Shown: positions 1 through 7,394 of the stretch, piece after piece
Position numbering within the stretch: position 1 is the stretch's first letter
Layout: every line of letters starts with the position of its first letter
Assembly: GCA_023249095.1 (NCBI GenBank)
Contig: JAHFDK010000038.1
Location: 1 to 32,484, forward strand
Reading direction: 5' to 3'
DNA: 32,484 nt
Source: Candidatus Rokuibacteriota bacterium
Lineage (GTDB): Bacteria; Methylomirabilota; Methylomirabilia; Rokubacteriales; CSP1-6
Translations under genes and position numbers: made by a program
Notes under the pieces: model-generated
Database searches by the model: none
Told to the model about the DNA's origin: nothing
Seen by the model: only the letters and a program-made list of their open reading frames with translations

Positions 1-1472
1 CCGAGCCTCGTGTCGTCGGTCAGCGTGACCTCGGCCACCAGCACCTCGATCAGCACCTGGCGCGGCATCCGGTCGAGTTGCTTGATCGTATTCTCGATCT
101 CCGTCCAGCTCCGCGGGAACGTCGTGACGATCACCGCGTTGGTGACTTCGTCGGCGATGAAGCGCACCTGGCCCTCGGCCAGGACGTCGGACGCCCCCTG
201 GGCCGCCGCGGTTGGGCTGCCGGGCGGTAACGGCGGCGGGGGCGGCGGCACCGGCGTGCCGGGTCGAACAGGCGTCGGCGCCGCACCGGGCGTCCCGGGC
301 CCGGGTCCGGCCCCTGTGTCGCGCGACCCGTAGATCGCGTTCAGGGTCGCCGCGAGGTCCTTGGCCTTGGCGTTCTCGGCGTAGTAGATGAACACGCGGC
401 GCCCACCGTAGATGTTGACGTCGAGCTGCGCGACCAGGCGCTTGATCGTTTCGACCTCGTGCTTCTTGGCGTGCACGATCAGCGAGTTCGAGCGGCGCTC
501 GGGGATGATCAACGGCGCGCGCTCCGCCGAGCCGCCGGGCTGCCCGGCGGCCGGGGGCGTCGGTACCCCTGGCGTTGGGGCCGGCGGCGTCGGCGCGGGC
601 GGTGTTCCGGGCGCCGTCGCGCGGATGCGGCCGCTGGCGAAGAGCTGGGTGAGGATCGTCGCCAACTCGGCGGAGTCGGCATACGTGACCGGGATGATCT
701 GCAGCTCCTCCTGCGCCACCTGCACGTCGACGAGACGGATGATGCCGAGCAGCCGCGTGACGTTCGACGCCGTGTCGGTGATGATCAGCACGTTCGTCTC
801 GCGGTGGGCGATCAGCGTACCCCGCGTCGAGATGAGTGGACGCAGGAGCGCGCTCAGATCCGCGACGCCCGAGTACTTGATCGGCACGATCTGCGTGATG
901 ATCTCGTCCGTCGTGCGGTTCGGATCGGGCGCGGGGCCGACGATCGTCGGGACGGCGCGCTCGCGCGCACCCTCGATGCGGAGAATCTTGTAGAGGTTCC
1001 CCGCCTTCACCGCCGTGAAGCCGTGCACCTCGAGGATGGCCAGCAGGACGCCGAACACCTCTTCCTGCGCGATCCGGCCCGAGGTCTGCACGGTGACCTT
1101 GCCGCGGACGTCGGGCGACAGCACGTAGTTGAAGCCGATGATCTCGCTGGCTGCCTGGATGACGGTCTCGACGTCGGCGTTGTCGAAGTTGAGCACGACG
1201 AACCGGCCCCGCTGAGCGGCTGGCACGGGCGGCGCCGTCGGCGGCAGGGGAATGGGAGGCGCCGGCGGGGGCTCGACCGCCGGCTGCACCGGCGTCAAGG
1301 CGCGCGGACCCACGGACGCGGGCGGTAGCGGGGGCAGCGGCTGGGGCGTTGGGGGTGGAGGCGTCGGCGCGGCCAGCGGCGGCGCCGTCGAAGATGCCGG
1401 CGTCTTGGGACGCGTCGCGGTGCACCCGGAGGCGAGGGCGAGCAGGGTGAGCGTCGCGACGAGGCGCTTCAC
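1..1472 (-). CDS. gspD: Type II secretion secretin GspD, lipoprotein form (3' part missing)
   Basis: Outer-membrane secretin of the type II secretion system, the channel through which folded exoproteins leave the periplasm. GTG start at 1472, one base after the gspC stop; the frame stays open to the window edge (490 codons), so the C-terminal secretin beta-barrel lies outside. The N-terminus is a lipoprotein signal with lipobox LASGC and Cys17 as the lipidation site. A Pro-rich linker (about residues 18-62) follows, then the ring-forming N0/N1/N2-type domains, starting near VVLNFDNADVETVIQAA, with recognisable GspD segments such as TNVLIITDTASNVTRLL. Two Pro/Gly/Ala-rich insertions interrupt the N2/N3 region. 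Most GspD proteins have an ordinary Sec signal; a lipidated secretin (as known for HxcQ) may not need a separate pilotin. Last gene of the operon. Family call is secure; the lipidation inference rests on the lipobox. Confidence 0.93.
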   Translation of the reverse strand, partial: MKRLVATLTLLALASGCTATRPKTPASSTAPPLAAPTPPPPTPQPLPPLPPASVGPRALTPVQPAVEPPPAPPIPLPPTAPPVPAAQRGRFVVLNFDNADVETVIQAASEIIGFNYVLSPDVRGKVTVQTSGRIAQEEVFGVLLAILEVHGFTAVKAGNLYKILRIEGARERAVPTIVGPAPDPNRTTDEIITQIVPIKYSGVADLSALLRPLISTRGTLIAHRETNVLIITDTASNVTRLLGIIRLVDVQVAQEELQIIPVTYADSAELATILTQLFASGRIRATAPGTPPAPTPPAPTPGVPTPPAAGQPGGSAERAPLIIPERRSNSLIVHAKKHEVETIKRLVAQLDVNIYGGRRVFIYYAENAKAKDLAATLNAIYGSRDTGAGPGPGTPGAAPTPVRPGTPVPPPPPPLPPGSPTAAAQGASDVLAEGQVRFIADEVTNAVIVTTFPRSWTEIENTIKQLDRMPRQVLIEVLVAEVTLTDDTRL

Positions 1473-1473
1473 G

Positions 1474-2250
1474 CTAGTTCTGCGGGGTCGACTGCTGTGG
1501 GACCGCCGGGCCGATCGGAACGGGAGGAAGACGGCGCCCGAGACTCGGTGAGGGCCGGCCGAAAGGAACTGGCGTTTGCAAGCCCGGCGCGGGCTGCTGC
1601 ACCGGCGGCGGCGGCATGGGCTGCCCGGGCGGCAGGATCGGCTGCGGCACGAAGGCGCGCGGTGTCGGCGGTAGTACCCCCGGTGTTGGCAGAGGGCTCG
1701 GGGCCGGAGGCTGGCCGGCGCCCGATGGTTGGCCGGGCACGAGCGGCTGACCGGCCGCCGCCGGAGCTGGCGGGCGCGGCTTCGACGGATCTCGCAGGCG
1801 CACGTCCACCGTGCCCTCGGGGCGGGCGATCACGACGGCGTCGGCCGAGATCGTCTGTACGGTACCCCCGGCGATCGGATCGCCGATTCGGTAGCCGGCG
1901 ATGCGCTTGGTCAGCGGGTCTTCGAGGTACGCGATCGGCGCGCCGTCGCGCAGCACGACGCCGTGTAGGTTCGGCTTGACGATATTGATGGCGGGGCCGC
2001 CCGCCATCCCCGCTCCGGGCATCTCCGAGCGCGTGGGGCTGAAGAGATTGCGCGTCGCGATCGCGCTGTAAGCCTCCGCCGGCAGTCGCGGCGACTCGGC
2101 GGCGGGCGGCGGCGCCACGGGTGTGGCCGCGGGCGCCCGCGAGCGCGAGGGCGCCGGTCGCGACCCGATGAGCTCCTTCACAATGAGGCCGACGCAGAGC
2201 AGCGACACGCCCGCGAGCACCACGTTGACGGCGAGCAGGCGTCTCGGCAT
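1474..2250 (-). CDS. gspC: Type II secretion inner-membrane protein GspC
   Basis: Bitopic inner-membrane component that links the cytoplasmic-membrane platform to the secretin GspD. 258 aa. A short cytoplasmic tail and one membrane segment (about residues 5-27) are followed by a Pro/Ala-rich linker. The HR (homology region) domain begins near ATRNLFSP and contains LHGVVLRDGAPIAYLEDP and a YRIGDPI segment, typical of GspC/PulC. The last roughly 85 residues are Pro/Gly/Gln-rich with no recognisable PDZ domain, the usual C-terminal domain of long GspC proteins. ATG at 2250 directly abuts the gspM stop (2251-2253), and the stop lies one base before the gspD GTG, so translation is probably coupled. 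Function is from family knowledge; absence of PDZ is seen by eye. Confidence 0.88.
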   Translation of the reverse strand: MPRRLLAVNVVLAGVSLLCVGLIVKELIGSRPAPSRSRAPAATPVAPPPAAESPRLPAEAYSAIATRNLFSPTRSEMPGAGMAGGPAINIVKPNLHGVVLRDGAPIAYLEDPLTKRIAGYRIGDPIAGGTVQTISADAVVIARPEGTVDVRLRDPSKPRPPAPAAAGQPLVPGQPSGAGQPPAPSPLPTPGVLPPTPRAFVPQPILPPGQPMPPPPVQQPAPGLQTPVPFGRPSPSLGRRLPPVPIGPAVPQQSTPQN

Positions 2251-2829
2251 TCAGCTCTTGGCCTTGCCCTGCGCGGCGGGCAGGAGGAACCCCGAGACCG
2301 TGAGCGTGACGAGCAGGTCCTTCGGCTGCGTCAAGTTGACGACGCGGATCTTGAGGTCCTGGACCGGCAGAAGCTTGGGCGCGCTGTCGAGCCGCGCGAG
2401 CAGGTCGACGAGCTGCCGGATCTCGCAGGACACGGCGATCTCGACGGGAATCTCGAGCAGCTCGCCGCGATCGGCCGGAGGCAGGATCCGCTCGCTGCGG
2501 ACCTCGGTCTTCGCCTGCGCGGCCATGTCCTTGACGAGCTTCTGAAGCTCCGCCGCGGCCACGGCAGGCGTTGCGGAGGTGAGGAAGCCTTCCGCGAGCT
2601 TGTCGAACCGCTTCATCGTCGCGTCCAGGTCGACGGTGATCGCGGCTTGGCGCGCAAGCAGCGCGCGCTTCTGGCGCAGCACCTGCTCGCGCGCCGGCAC
2701 CAGTTCTGCGGTCGACCGGTTGCGATCGAGGATCGGCTCGAGCACCAGCATCCAGCCGCCCAGCAGGACGCCGACGGCCAGCGCGAGCCCCACCAGGATC
2801 TTTTCCCGCCGCGAGAGATTCGCGATCAT
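2251..2829 (-). CDS. gspM: Type II secretion protein GspM (PilO-like)
   Basis: Inner-membrane assembly-platform protein that pairs with GspL. 192 aa. A short N-terminal tail (MIANLSRREK) is followed by one membrane helix (about residues 11-31, LVGLALAVGVLLGGWMLVL), a coiled-coil-like stretch with many Arg, Glu and Gln, and a ferredoxin-like periplasmic domain with a KLLPVQDLKIRVVN segment. ATG at 2829 overlaps the gspL TGA by 4 nt (ATGA), which fixes the start although the open frame extends further upstream. Length and layout fit GspM/PilO. Sequence conservation in this family is low, so the call leans on position as well as architecture. Confidence 0.85.
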   Translation of the reverse strand: MIANLSRREKILVGLALAVGVLLGGWMLVLEPILDRNRSTAELVPAREQVLRQKRALLARQAAITVDLDATMKRFDKLAEGFLTSATPAVAAAELQKLVKDMAAQAKTEVRSERILPPADRGELLEIPVEIAVSCEIRQLVDLLARLDSAPKLLPVQDLKIRVVNLTQPKDLLVTLTVSGFLLPAAQGKAKS

Positions 2830-4304
2830 TGGCGCGGCGGTCCCGGAGTACGCCCCGGCGGCCCGGGGCGCGCTGGCACAATGGGCTCCTCGCCCGAACG
2901 CCCTTCGCCCTTCGTAGCCGGGGACCCGAGGCCCGGCGTGGCGGGCGCTTTGACGGTCGGGGCTGGCGGCGCAGGCGCCGGCGTTTCCCACGCCGCGCGG
3001 ATCCTGAATTGCTCGCGATCGCGCCCGCGCGTGACGGGTGACGCGAACTCGACGCGCTCGAGGCGCGGCGAGTTTTCCAGCAGCGGAATCAGGGTGCTGG
3101 CCGCCCCGGCCTGTCCGGTAAGCTCGAGGCCCTTCGCGTCGAACGCGAGGTAGGTGACCCACGCGTCGCTGGGAAGGACATCGGTCAGCTCGCGAAGCAC
3201 TGGCAGGGGCTGGAGCGCCCCCGTGCCGATCTTCTCGAGGGTCACGAGGAGCTGACGCTTCCGCTCGAGCTCGCGCGCCACGCGCTCGACCGCGCGCACT
3301 TCGGGATCGATGCGAGCGATCTCCGCGTTGAGGCGGCCGAGGCTGCGGCTCTCCCGGTAGCCCGGGACGAGCAGTGCGGCCAGGGCCAGAAGAACGGTGG
3401 CGACCAGCACGCCCCCCGTGAACATTTCCTGGCGGGTCAAGCGGCGTGGCTTGATCGCAGACGGGATGAGGTCGAGCGGGCGGATCCCCCGACTCGAGGC
3501 CGTCGCCACGGCCAGCTCGGCCGCGCCCCGAGGCTCGGTGATCTCGGCCAGGTGGCGCCGCGCCCGGGCCGTCCAGGGCGGATCGGAGATCGGGACTCCG
3601 AGGTCGAGCAGCGCGGCCGCGGCCGCGCCGTCGCCCGACACCCAGACCGCGTCACACTCGCGCCAGCGCGCGCCGGCGAAGCTCCGCCGGGTTTCCGCGA
3701 CGAGCGTCGCGTCGTCGGTGGCGGGGAAGCAGCGGCTCCACACGAGGGTCGACCCGTGGAGCAGCAGCAGGTCGACGGAGTCGCCGGTGCGGTGCAGCCA
3801 CGCGACGCGCTGGCGGCGGTCGGTCTCGACGAGCGCAATCAGCTCGTGCGCGGCCACCGTGATCGACATGGGCCGGAGCTTCGCCTCCTCGGCGAGGCGC
3901 AGCGCGGCGTCGACGACGCGACGATCGGCGGCGACGATCAGCACGCGCCTGCCTTCGCTCGCGGCACTTTCGGGCTCGGCTTCCGTCGGCAGCGGGACGA
4001 AGTCGAACGCCGCATCGTCCGCCGGGATCGGCAGGTGCCGTTCGAGCTCGAACTTCACCATCTCGCGCGTCTCGCCGGCCACGGCCGGCAGCTCGATGGG
4101 CTTGACGGTGACCGCCGAGCGCGCGAGGCCGATCGCCACCTTCCGTGCGGCGAGACCCCGAGCGTCGAGCTCCGCGCGCAGCGCGGTCCCTGGGTGCTCG
4201 GCGTCGATGGTGAATGTCTGCTGCCGATCGCGCTGAATCGCCGCGACGCTGAGCCGGTCGCCGAGCATGACGACCGCGAGCCGGAGGGGGGCGAATTTCA
4301 TCAT
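2826..4304 (-). CDS. gspL: Type II secretion protein GspL (PilM/PilN-like)
   Basis: Bitopic inner-membrane protein that tethers the GspE ATPase and pairs with GspM. 492 aa from ATG 4304; a second ATG follows at once (4301), and GAGGGG lies upstream at an acceptable but long distance. The N-terminal half is an actin-like, PilM-type cytoplasmic domain (starting KFAPLRLAVVMLGDRLSVAA, with VKPIELPAVAGETREMVKFE). A membrane helix lies near residues 300-320 (MFTGGVLVATVLLALAALLV). The periplasmic part is PilN-like (LRELTDVLPSDAWVTYLAFD) and ends in a roughly 55-residue Pro/Gly/Ala-rich tail. It lies 37 bp after gspK, the only gap longer than a few bases in the operon, and overlaps gspM by 4 nt. Confidence 0.9.
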   Translation of the reverse strand: MMKFAPLRLAVVMLGDRLSVAAIQRDRQQTFTIDAEHPGTALRAELDARGLAARKVAIGLARSAVTVKPIELPAVAGETREMVKFELERHLPIPADDAAFDFVPLPTEAEPESAASEGRRVLIVAADRRVVDAALRLAEEAKLRPMSITVAAHELIALVETDRRQRVAWLHRTGDSVDLLLLHGSTLVWSRCFPATDDATLVAETRRSFAGARWRECDAVWVSGDGAAAAALLDLGVPISDPPWTARARRHLAEITEPRGAAELAVATASSRGIRPLDLIPSAIKPRRLTRQEMFTGGVLVATVLLALAALLVPGYRESRSLGRLNAEIARIDPEVRAVERVARELERKRQLLVTLEKIGTGALQPLPVLRELTDVLPSDAWVTYLAFDAKGLELTGQAGAASTLIPLLENSPRLERVEFASPVTRGRDREQFRIRAAWETPAPAPPAPTVKAPATPGLGSPATKGEGRSGEEPIVPARPGPPGRTPGPPRQ

Positions 4305-4341
4305 GGTAGGGTAACACCCCTCACGGCCGGTGGGGAAAAAG

Positions 4342-5301
4342 TCAGCGGAGCCCCGACCACTCGAGCACGACGGCGGCGGGTGGGTCACCGTCGGTCCGCT
4401 TTTCAACGATCGCGGTCAACCGCACGGCCACTCGCTCGTCCACGATGCCCTCCGCCTCGACGCGAAACGTTCTGGTGGCGACACTCAGATTTCTTCCGCC
4501 GAACTTCCCCGGCACACTCGGGTAGGGACCGTTGTTGCGCCGGGACTGCACGATCTCCGTGATCTCCGCGGTCGAGAGCCCGAGCGCGGCGAGCGCTCCG
4601 GGGCCGGCGGTGTTCATGTTCACAGCGCCCGAGCCGCGTACGGTGACGAGACCGGCGAGGCCCGGGCGGTCCTTGGTGCCGTTGTAGATCGCCGGGGTTA
4701 CGCCTTTGATCTGGAGCAACTCGGCGACCGACTCGAGGTTGGCGTTGTGCGCGCGGTAGGGCACGGGGAGCTTCAGGTAGTAGTCGTCGCTCTCGGCGCC
4801 GTTGAGCCGATGCGCCTCGTTGGGGTCGCGCCAGTCCTGGATCGAGTCGACGATCGTGTCGCGCACGTCCTTGTCGAGCCCCAGCGTTTGCAGCAGACGG
4901 TCGATGCGATCGGGCGGCGAATTGTTGACGTTGAGGCGAGCCTCCTCGTCGGTGATGCGGTAGGAATATCGGCCGCCGCCGAACTCGACCTTCTCGCGGC
5001 GGAGTCTCGGGAGCAGGCGCCGGTCGGCGGTATAAAAGGTGAGCAGGCCGTCGTCGTCCTCGACGACGTACGGGGTGTCGGCCACGATCTCGCGGATCGC
5101 CTGCTCCAGCGCCGTCTCCGCGAGGTGGTTGCCGATGATGCCGCCCTTGTAGGCCCGCACGGCGGCGGCCTCGAGTCGCATCGAGTACGCGAACTCGGCG
5201 CTGACCACGGCGACGAGCGCCAGCACGAGCAGGACGAGGAGGAGCGCGAATCCACGCTGGTCGTGAAGGGCTTGCCTCGTCGCTCGGCGCACCAGCCTCA
5301 T
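4342..5301 (-). CDS. gspK: Type II secretion minor pseudopilin GspK
   Basis: Tip pseudopilin that caps the GspI-GspJ-GspK complex of the secretion pseudopilus. 319 aa, the largest pseudopilin as expected for GspK. After a basic leader the prepilin-peptidase site is QRG|FALLLVLLV. As is typical for GspK, position +5 is not Glu (Leu here). Downstream are the GspK helical domain motifs NNSPPDRIDRLLQTLGLD, DSIQDWRDPNE and VNMNTAGPGALAALG. ATG at 5301 overlaps the gspJ TGA by 4 nt, which fixes the start. Confidence 0.95.
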   Translation of the reverse strand: MRLVRRATRQALHDQRGFALLLVLLVLALVAVVSAEFAYSMRLEAAAVRAYKGGIIGNHLAETALEQAIREIVADTPYVVEDDDGLLTFYTADRRLLPRLRREKVEFGGGRYSYRITDEEARLNVNNSPPDRIDRLLQTLGLDKDVRDTIVDSIQDWRDPNEAHRLNGAESDDYYLKLPVPYRAHNANLESVAELLQIKGVTPAIYNGTKDRPGLAGLVTVRGSGAVNMNTAGPGALAALGLSTAEITEIVQSRRNNGPYPSVPGKFGGRNLSVATRTFRVEAEGIVDERVAVRLTAIVEKRTDGDPPAAVVLEWSGLR

Positions 5302-5915
5302 GGCTGGGTGCCCACCCGGAGCGGCACGGTCAACGGCAAGAGCGCCTGTGCGCGGCCGCCGATCATTCCGCCGACGCTGATGCGGATGGCGCGCGGTAGG
5401 CGCTTGGTGACCTCGGTCTCCCACGTGGTCTGCCACGCGCCGCCCTCGTCCAGGTAGCTGAACGCGAGCTCGGTCAGCGTCGGGTCGTTGAACACGACGG
5501 TGGCGTCGGCAAACGGGTTGCGGTTCGGCAGCACGCGCTGGCGGATGACGAGACCGCGGCGCTCATCGCCGGTGCCGAGCTCGAAGACGACGGCGGTGAA
5601 CGCGACGGACATCGACGTGGGGTAGGGTGCGGCCTGCGTCACGAACTCGAGGCGCGACTCGGTGCCGGCGAAAAGCAGCTCCGGGGTTGGAGTCTCGCCC
5701 CGCGGAGCTCGGTAAGCGTATGCGGCGCTGACCGAGCGGGCCAGGGACAGCACGACGCTGCGTATGTGCTGGTGGGCCTCCGTGCGCTCCTCACCCTGGC
5801 GCCAGGCCGCCAGTGCGATCCGTACGCCGCTGAACGCGATCACGACGAGGGCGCCGACGATGGCCAGGGCCAGCACGAGCTCGAGCAGGGTAAAGCCGCG
5901 CTCGCCGCGCCTCAC
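5298..5915 (-). CDS. gspJ: Type II secretion minor pseudopilin GspJ
   Basis: Minor pseudopilin of the tip complex. 205 aa from GTG 5915, which overlaps the gspI stop in a GTGA arrangement. The leader is only seven residues (VRRGERG) before the peptidase site G|FTLLELVLALAIVGALV, with Glu at +5. The body contains a GspJ-type beta domain (LEFVTQAAPYPT, GLVIRQRVLPNRNPF, ELAFSYLDEGGAWQTTWE). The short leader and the operon overlap both support this start over longer upstream frames. Confidence 0.93.
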   Translation of the reverse strand: MRRGERGFTLLELVLALAIVGALVVIAFSGVRIALAAWRQGEERTEAHQHIRSVVLSLARSVSAAYAYRAPRGETPTPELLFAGTESRLEFVTQAAPYPTSMSVAFTAVVFELGTGDERRGLVIRQRVLPNRNPFADATVVFNDPTLTELAFSYLDEGGAWQTTWETEVTKRLPRAIRISVGGMIGGRAQALLPLTVPLRVGTQP

Positions 5916-6331
5916 CGGGACGCTGCCGGCGGCGCCTTTTCGGCCGTCGTCCTGAGCGAGGCGATCTCGACCCCGCGCTTGTCGCCCCAGCGGACCTTGA
6001 CATCGATCTGGTACACGGTCCACTTTCTGGTCGCCGGTGTTCGCTCGAGATCGGGAGCCTTCACGACGGTGACAGTGCGTTCCCAGTCGAATGCGCCGTC
6101 CTGGCCCTGATCGTGTCCCTCGACCGGCATGACCACCTCGCGCGCCTTCTGGTCCGCGAGGAGCACGGCCTGCTGGTGGTCGCCAGCGACTTTCAGGAGA
6201 CGCAGACCCTGCGCGAACCCCTGGATGACGGCGACGACTGCGACGCTCAAGATCGCGAACGCGACCAACACCTCCAGGAGCGTGAACCCCGCATTCTGCC
6301 GTGTGTGGGTTCCGTCGGGGTTCATGCTCAT
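5912..6331 (-). CDS. gspI: Type II secretion minor pseudopilin GspI
   Basis: Minor pseudopilin that nucleates the pseudopilus tip with GspJ and GspK. 139 aa. The leader MSMNPDGTHTRQNAG precedes FTLLEVLVAFAILSVAVVAV (Glu at +5); an internal ATG at residue 3 is an alternative start. Length is normal for GspI. ATG 6331 overlaps the gspH TGA by 4 nt and the stop overlaps the gspJ GTG. Confidence 0.92.
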   Translation of the reverse strand: MSMNPDGTHTRQNAGFTLLEVLVAFAILSVAVVAVIQGFAQGLRLLKVAGDHQQAVLLADQKAREVVMPVEGHDQGQDGAFDWERTVTVVKAPDLERTPATRKWTVYQIDVKVRWGDKRGVEIASLRTTAEKAPPAASR

Positions 6332-6777
6332 TCGCGGTGGTTGCGCACGCGGCCGGTGACCGCGTCCACGGTGACGCGATAGGTGACGGCGCCCGAGGTG
6401 ACGCGGAACTCGCCCCCGCTGGAGGTCCCCTGCGGCTCAAAGCGGACCGTCAGCCCGTCCGGCGTCGCGGCTTCGATCGTCAGGCGGGCGGAGAGGGCGT
6501 GCGTCCACTGGACCTCGTCTTCGCCGGTCATGACCGTCTGGAGCCGGCTCACGGGATTGACGACGACGGTGTGCTGTTGCCGCCTTGTGATCGCGTGCTC
6601 CCGCGCGCGCCGAAGCGTCGCGGAGAACCCGGCGACCTCGGCACGAGCCCGCACCGCCTCCGTGCTGCGACCGATCGTCGGCGCGACGAGTCCCGCTGCG
6701 ACCGCGACGACCAGCAGGGTGACGATCAACTCGAGGAGGGTGAAGCCCCGGGATTCTACTTCTGACTGCTGTCCCAT
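6328..6777 (-). CDS. gspH: Type II secretion minor pseudopilin GspH
   Basis: Minor pseudopilin that joins the tip complex to the GspG shaft. 149 aa. Leader MGQQSEVESRG, then FTLLELIVTLLVVAVAAGLV (Glu at +5), then the GspH/FimT-type region with FSATLRRAREHAITRRQQ and a beta-rich C-terminal half ending in VTYRVTVDAVTGRVR. The ATG at 6777 lies inside gspG, giving a 22-nt overlap, longer than the 4-nt overlaps elsewhere in the operon. Confidence 0.92.
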   Translation of the reverse strand: MGQQSEVESRGFTLLELIVTLLVVAVAAGLVAPTIGRSTEAVRARAEVAGFSATLRRAREHAITRRQQHTVVVNPVSRLQTVMTGEDEVQWTHALSARLTIEAATPDGLTVRFEPQGTSSGGEFRVTSGAVTYRVTVDAVTGRVRNHRE

Positions 6778-7394
6778 GAGGTGATGTCGGCGTTTTCCCC
6801 TTCGCCGCCGGGGGCCCCATCGCCACCCTCCGACCAGAGATCGTACTCGCCGTTCTGGCCCGGACAGCAGCGGTACTTGTACTGATTGCCCCACGGATCC
6901 TTGGGGACGGCCTTCTTGAGGTACGGGCCGCTCCAGTTGGGGGAGTTCGGATTCCGCTGGAGCGCGTCGAGGCCCTGGCCCGAGTTCGGGTACGCGCCGA
7001 CGTCGAGACGGTACTGGTCGAGCGCCGCGCCGAGCAGCTCGATCTGCGCCCGCGCCGCCGCCTGCTTGGACTGGCCCACGCGGCCGAAGAGGCGAGGGCC
7101 GACGAGTCCCACGAGCAGCCCGAGCACGATGATGACGACGAGCAGCTCGATCAGCGTGAATCCCCTCTGATCTCGGAACACACGCCCCACGAGACGGCGG
7201 ATGACTCGGGGCTGCGCTCGACGTTCGTCCAGGAGCCGACCCTCTCGTCCCCGGGCGCGCGCGGCGAGCCCCGCCTCGACCCGTGTAGTCAGCGTGCGGA
7301 CCTCGCACCGCGTGCGGCCCGACGAATCGCTCCTGAGAGCCGTCGTGGTCGAGGCGGGGCCCGTGCGCGCCCGGGGACGAGGAAGCCAGCTCAT
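6756..7394 (-). CDS. gspG: Type II secretion major pseudopilin GspG (start uncertain)
   Basis: Main shaft subunit of the secretion pseudopilus. The mature part begins at DQRG|FTLIELLVVIIVLGLLVGLV and carries the GspG signatures LDQYRLDVGAYPNSGQGLDAL and KDPWGNQYKYR, and an acidic C-terminus (GGEGENADITSWDSSQK) like the calcium-binding end of known GspG proteins. An unusual vicinal Cys pair (RCCPGQNG) precedes YDLWSEGGDG. ATG 7394 overlaps the gspF stop by 4 nt, like neighbouring genes, but would give 212 aa with a 75-residue Arg-rich leader. GTG codons at 7190 or 7181 would give the usual 7-10 residue leader, without a clear ribosome binding site. I give the long form because of the overlap; the shorter protein (144 or 141 aa) may be the real product. 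Confidence 0.9.
   Translation of the reverse strand: MSWLPRPRARTGPASTTTALRSDSSGRTRCEVRTLTTRVEAGLAARARGREGRLLDERRAQPRVIRRLVGRVFRDQRGFTLIELLVVIIVLGLLVGLVGPRLFGRVGQSKQAAARAQIELLGAALDQYRLDVGAYPNSGQGLDALQRNPNSPNWSGPYLKKAVPKDPWGNQYKYRCCPGQNGEYDLWSEGGDGAPGGEGENADITSWDSSQK

Noticed and set aside
459..1328. Long plus-strand open frames opposite gspD, including a 289-codon frame rich in Arg and Asp
   Set aside because: Antisense shadows of a GC-rich secretin gene; no recognisable domain and no ribosome binding site.
1469..2881. 470-codon minus-strand frame across gspC and gspM
   Set aside because: Different frame from the clear GspC and GspM proteins, extremely Arg/Ala-rich, no domain.
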